A DNA stretch of 6,898 nt from Desulfobacterales bacterium (GTDB lineage Bacteria > Desulfobacterota > Desulfobacteria > Desulfobacterales > JAUCGF01): assembly GCA_029940345.1 (NCBI GenBank), contig JAOZRC010000132.1, positions 3,459-10,356 of the forward strand. Direction: 5' to 3'. The notes beneath the pieces are model-generated. The model had not been told where the DNA came from. It searched no databases and saw only the letters and a program-made list of their open reading frames with translations. Made by a program: the position numbers and the translations under genes. Positions 5,232 through 6,898 of the stretch are shown piece after piece (the stretch's first letter is position 1; every line of letters begins with the position of its first letter).

Positions 5232-6750
5232 AACAATCCTCAATTTGGGTGCGCATCGTTTTGATTGTTTTTTGCAAATATTGCTTCTCTTTTGAAGCGT
5301 TTCTATGAAATCCGGCTAGCCTGGTTTCATACTCGTATTGATTCAATTCCAGTTGTTTACGCTGGACATCAATCGTTCGCTTTAGTTCTTCAATTTCATT
5401 ACGTGCCTGGATTTGAAATACTTCCATCTCTTTTTCAGAATCGGTTTTAATTTGTTCTGACAGTTTGCGCAGTTTGTTGATGGTTGCCCTGTCATGTGCT
5501 TTTCCATCAGCCGCTTCTTTACGGATATTACCGGTTTTTATATCAAACGTGTCTTTGTTTTGCTCCAGTTTCCGACGTTGTGTCTCAATTGTTAATCGGT
5601 CTTGCCTGCTTTCGTCAAGCGCCTTTTTTTGCACCGCCTCAAGTTCTTTTTCAAAGTCATGTTTGTTTTGTTCCAGTTTCAGACGTTGCGCTTCAATTGT
5701 CAGTCTGTCTTGCGCGCTTTGGTCAAGCGCCTTTTTTTGCACCGCTCCGAGTTCTTTTTCAAAGTCATATTTGTTTTGTTCCAATTTTTGGCGCTGCGCT
5801 TCAATTGAAGCTCTATCCAGATCTCTTTCGTCAAATGCCAGCTTTTTCACCATCCGGAGATTGTTCTCAGAAGCTTCTTTGATTTGTTCCAATTTTTTAC
5901 GTAACGCATTGATTGTTGCCCGATCTTGCTCTTTTTCAGTTGAGGCTTCCTTTTTAACAGTTTCAAGCTTATATTCAAAGTCGTTCTTGTTTTGTTCCAG
6001 CTTTATACGCTGCGCATTTATTGTTTCCTTGTATTGTTCAATTTCATCAAGTGATTTTTTACGAAGTTCTTGATGTTGACGATAAAAATCTTCTTGTTTT
6101 TGTTCCAATTCCGAACGTTGCGCATTGATAGTTGCCTTATATTGCTTAATTTCGTTAAGCATCTCTTTTTTTAAGGCTTCGATCTTAATATCTGAATCTG
6201 CCTGATTGTGCTCCAGTTGTGTGCGTTGAACATCAATGGTTGCTTTGTATTGTTCGATTTCATCATCTTTTTTTTGATAAAGCTGTTGTAATTTAATTTG
6301 CCAGTCGTTTTCCAGCGATTCCAAATTCGTACGCATTTGGTTGATTTCGTCTTGATATTGCCGAATATTTTTATTATAAGCGGTTTCGGCCATTTGAAAG
6401 CGATCCTGGAATTCCAGCGCCTGTGTTTCCATGCCATTTCTAAGACGGTTAATGGTTTTCAATTGATATTCGGCTTTATCCTGAGCTTCGGTCTTAGTCT
6501 TGGCAATCTCCTCCTGTTTAACAATTTCTTGTTGTTCCAATTTTTCATGAAGTGTTAAAATGGTATTTTTGAGTTCCTCCGCCTCCGCTTTCCAACTGTT
6601 TTGGACCTTAGCCAACTGTTTTTCTTTGTTGCAGCGCTCCTGCTTCAAAGCTTCGTACTGTGCTTCAATCGTCTCTTTTAAATATTGAATTTCGTCTATT
6701 GACCTATGGGGTTCAATTATATCACGCTTATGTTTTTCTTGCATTGGCAT
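5200..6750 (-). CDS. Coiled-coil protein of fourteen 36-residue repeats, function unknown
   Basis: I do not recognise a family. The 516 residues are almost wholly charged and Gln-rich helix (E, K, Q, R, D) with no signal peptide, membrane segment or globular domain. A T-I-x-x-x-R core recurs with exact spacing at residues 27, 63, 99, 135 (E for T), 171, 207, 243, 279, 315, 351, 387, 423, 459 and 495, with no insertion or deletion. The middle units share TIxAQRxKLEQNKxDFE. Thirty-six residues are ten turns of alpha helix, so the same face repeats along the rod. Only the N-terminal 15 or so residues and the C-terminal EDCYGQEHPCKTN (with two Cys) are outside the pattern. The gene ends inside the cyclase start, so the two products are probably made together; a scaffold or spacer role for the cyclase is inference. 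The start at 6750 has AAGG only two bases upstream. ATG 6744 (two codons in) is better spaced and may be the true start. Confidence 0.92.
   Translation of the reverse strand: MPMQEKHKRDIIEPHRSIDEIQYLKETIEAQYEALKQERCNKEKQLAKVQNSWKAEAEELKNTILTLHEKLEQQEIVKQEEIAKTKTEAQDKAEYQLKTINRLRNGMETQALEFQDRFQMAETAYNKNIRQYQDEINQMRTNLESLENDWQIKLQQLYQKKDDEIEQYKATIDVQRTQLEHNQADSDIKIEALKKEMLNEIKQYKATINAQRSELEQKQEDFYRQHQELRKKSLDEIEQYKETINAQRIKLEQNKNDFEYKLETVKKEASTEKEQDRATINALRKKLEQIKEASENNLRMVKKLAFDERDLDRASIEAQRQKLEQNKYDFEKELGAVQKKALDQSAQDRLTIEAQRLKLEQNKHDFEKELEAVQKKALDESRQDRLTIETQRRKLEQNKDTFDIKTGNIRKEAADGKAHDRATINKLRKLSEQIKTDSEKEMEVFQIQARNEIEELKRTIDVQRKQLELNQYEYETRLAGFHRNASKEKQYLQKTIKTMRTQIEDCYGQEHPCKTN
5221..6696 (-). 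repeat. Tandem 108-bp coding repeat array (14 units)
   Basis: This is the DNA behind the 36-residue protein repeats. Most units have diverged at DNA level. The adjacent units 5614-5721 and 5722-5829 are still close: 27 of 36 residues are identical by my count. An identical 24-base block starts at 5614 and 5722, and a 19-base block (AGTTCTTTTTCAAAGTCAT) starts at 5642 and 5750. In both pairs the spacing is exactly 108 bases. Confidence 0.85.
5238..5241 (-). promoter_or_regulatory. Ribosome-binding site GAGG for the cyclase
   Basis: GAGG on the minus strand lies six bases before ATG 5231, within the last codons of the coiled-coil gene. It decides the start against the in-frame TTG at 5243, which overlaps it. 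Confidence 0.7.
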
Positions 6751-6898
6751 CGCCTTCAGACCGGGATTTGATTTCGCAACCGCTATAAAAATTCATCATA
6801 AGTTTTTGAACAAAAGTTTTCCGGTGTTTTACGCAATGCTCAGAACCTGTTTGGAAAGTCGTGATCGAAGCGAAAAAGTGTGAGAGCGAGGGCTGATT

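Noticed and set aside
5241..5243. TTG start for the cyclase, four codons upstream of the ATG
   Set aside because: It overlaps the GAGG that is well spaced for ATG 5231; the ATG is the simpler choice.
5465..6073. Plus-strand 202-residue open frame rich in Ser, Phe and Cys with repeats
   Set aside because: It is antisense to the coiled-coil gene. Its repeats simply mirror the 108-bp periodicity, and it has no start signals.
5221..6696. 108-bp periodic repeats as a possible CRISPR or satellite array
   Set aside because: The period is a coding unit with diverged sequence throughout; there are no short identical repeats with unique spacers.
6732..6898. Short minus-strand frames upstream of the coiled-coil gene (one of about 58 residues ending near 6730, one ending in a TAA near 6827)
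   Set aside because: They are too short, run off the edge, and contain no recognisable motif. A gene fragment or dispersed repeat is possible, but I cannot support either from this stretch.

Overview
The window looks like a bacterial chromosome segment, most plausibly from a signalling-rich, gammaproteobacteria- or Desulfobacterota-like Gram-negative. This rests on the kinds of protein present (PATAN/DUF4388 response regulator, GAF-GAF-PAS class III cyclase, DUF2064 glycosyltransferase, ApeI/FabZ-like dehydratase) and on moderately AT-rich DNA with very AT-rich spacers. The taxonomic guess is inference only. There is no rRNA, tRNA, CRISPR array or transposase gene.

Layout, left to right. (1) Positions 1-364, minus strand: the N-terminal 121 codons of a hotdog-fold 3-hydroxyacyl-ACP dehydratase-like protein that runs off the left edge. 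It has its own candidate promoter at 448-474. (2) Positions 495-1838, minus strand: a response regulator with two PATAN (DUF4388) domains. Its natural start at 1838 is separated from the rest of the receiver domain by one in-frame TAG codon (1815-1817). (3) Positions 1839-2244: a 406-base AT-rich spacer. It holds a possible 133-bp MITE-like element (12-bp terminal inverted repeats, TTAT direct repeats, internal REP-like 13-bp-stem palindrome) and the leader of the next gene. (4) Positions 2245-2970, plus strand: a TIGR04282/DUF2064-type glycosyltransferase, the only plus-strand gene. It runs 61 bp tail-to-tail into (5), positions 2910-5231, minus strand: a GAF-GAF-PAS-class III adenylate cyclase-TPR protein. 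(6) Positions 5200-6750, minus strand: a coiled-coil protein overlapping the cyclase start, built of 14 units of exactly 36 residues.

The coiled-coil gene and the cyclase form a translationally coupled pair, so the pair reads as a ligand-sensing cAMP module with a dedicated rod-like partner. The response regulator and the dehydratase-like gene are on the same strand further downstream. They are separated from the pair by the divergent/convergent glycosyltransferase gene and probably form separate transcription units. The most notable points are the in-frame amber codon in the response regulator, the perfectly periodic 36-residue coiled coil, the antisense 3' overlap, and the dehydratase that lacks the usual catalytic acid.
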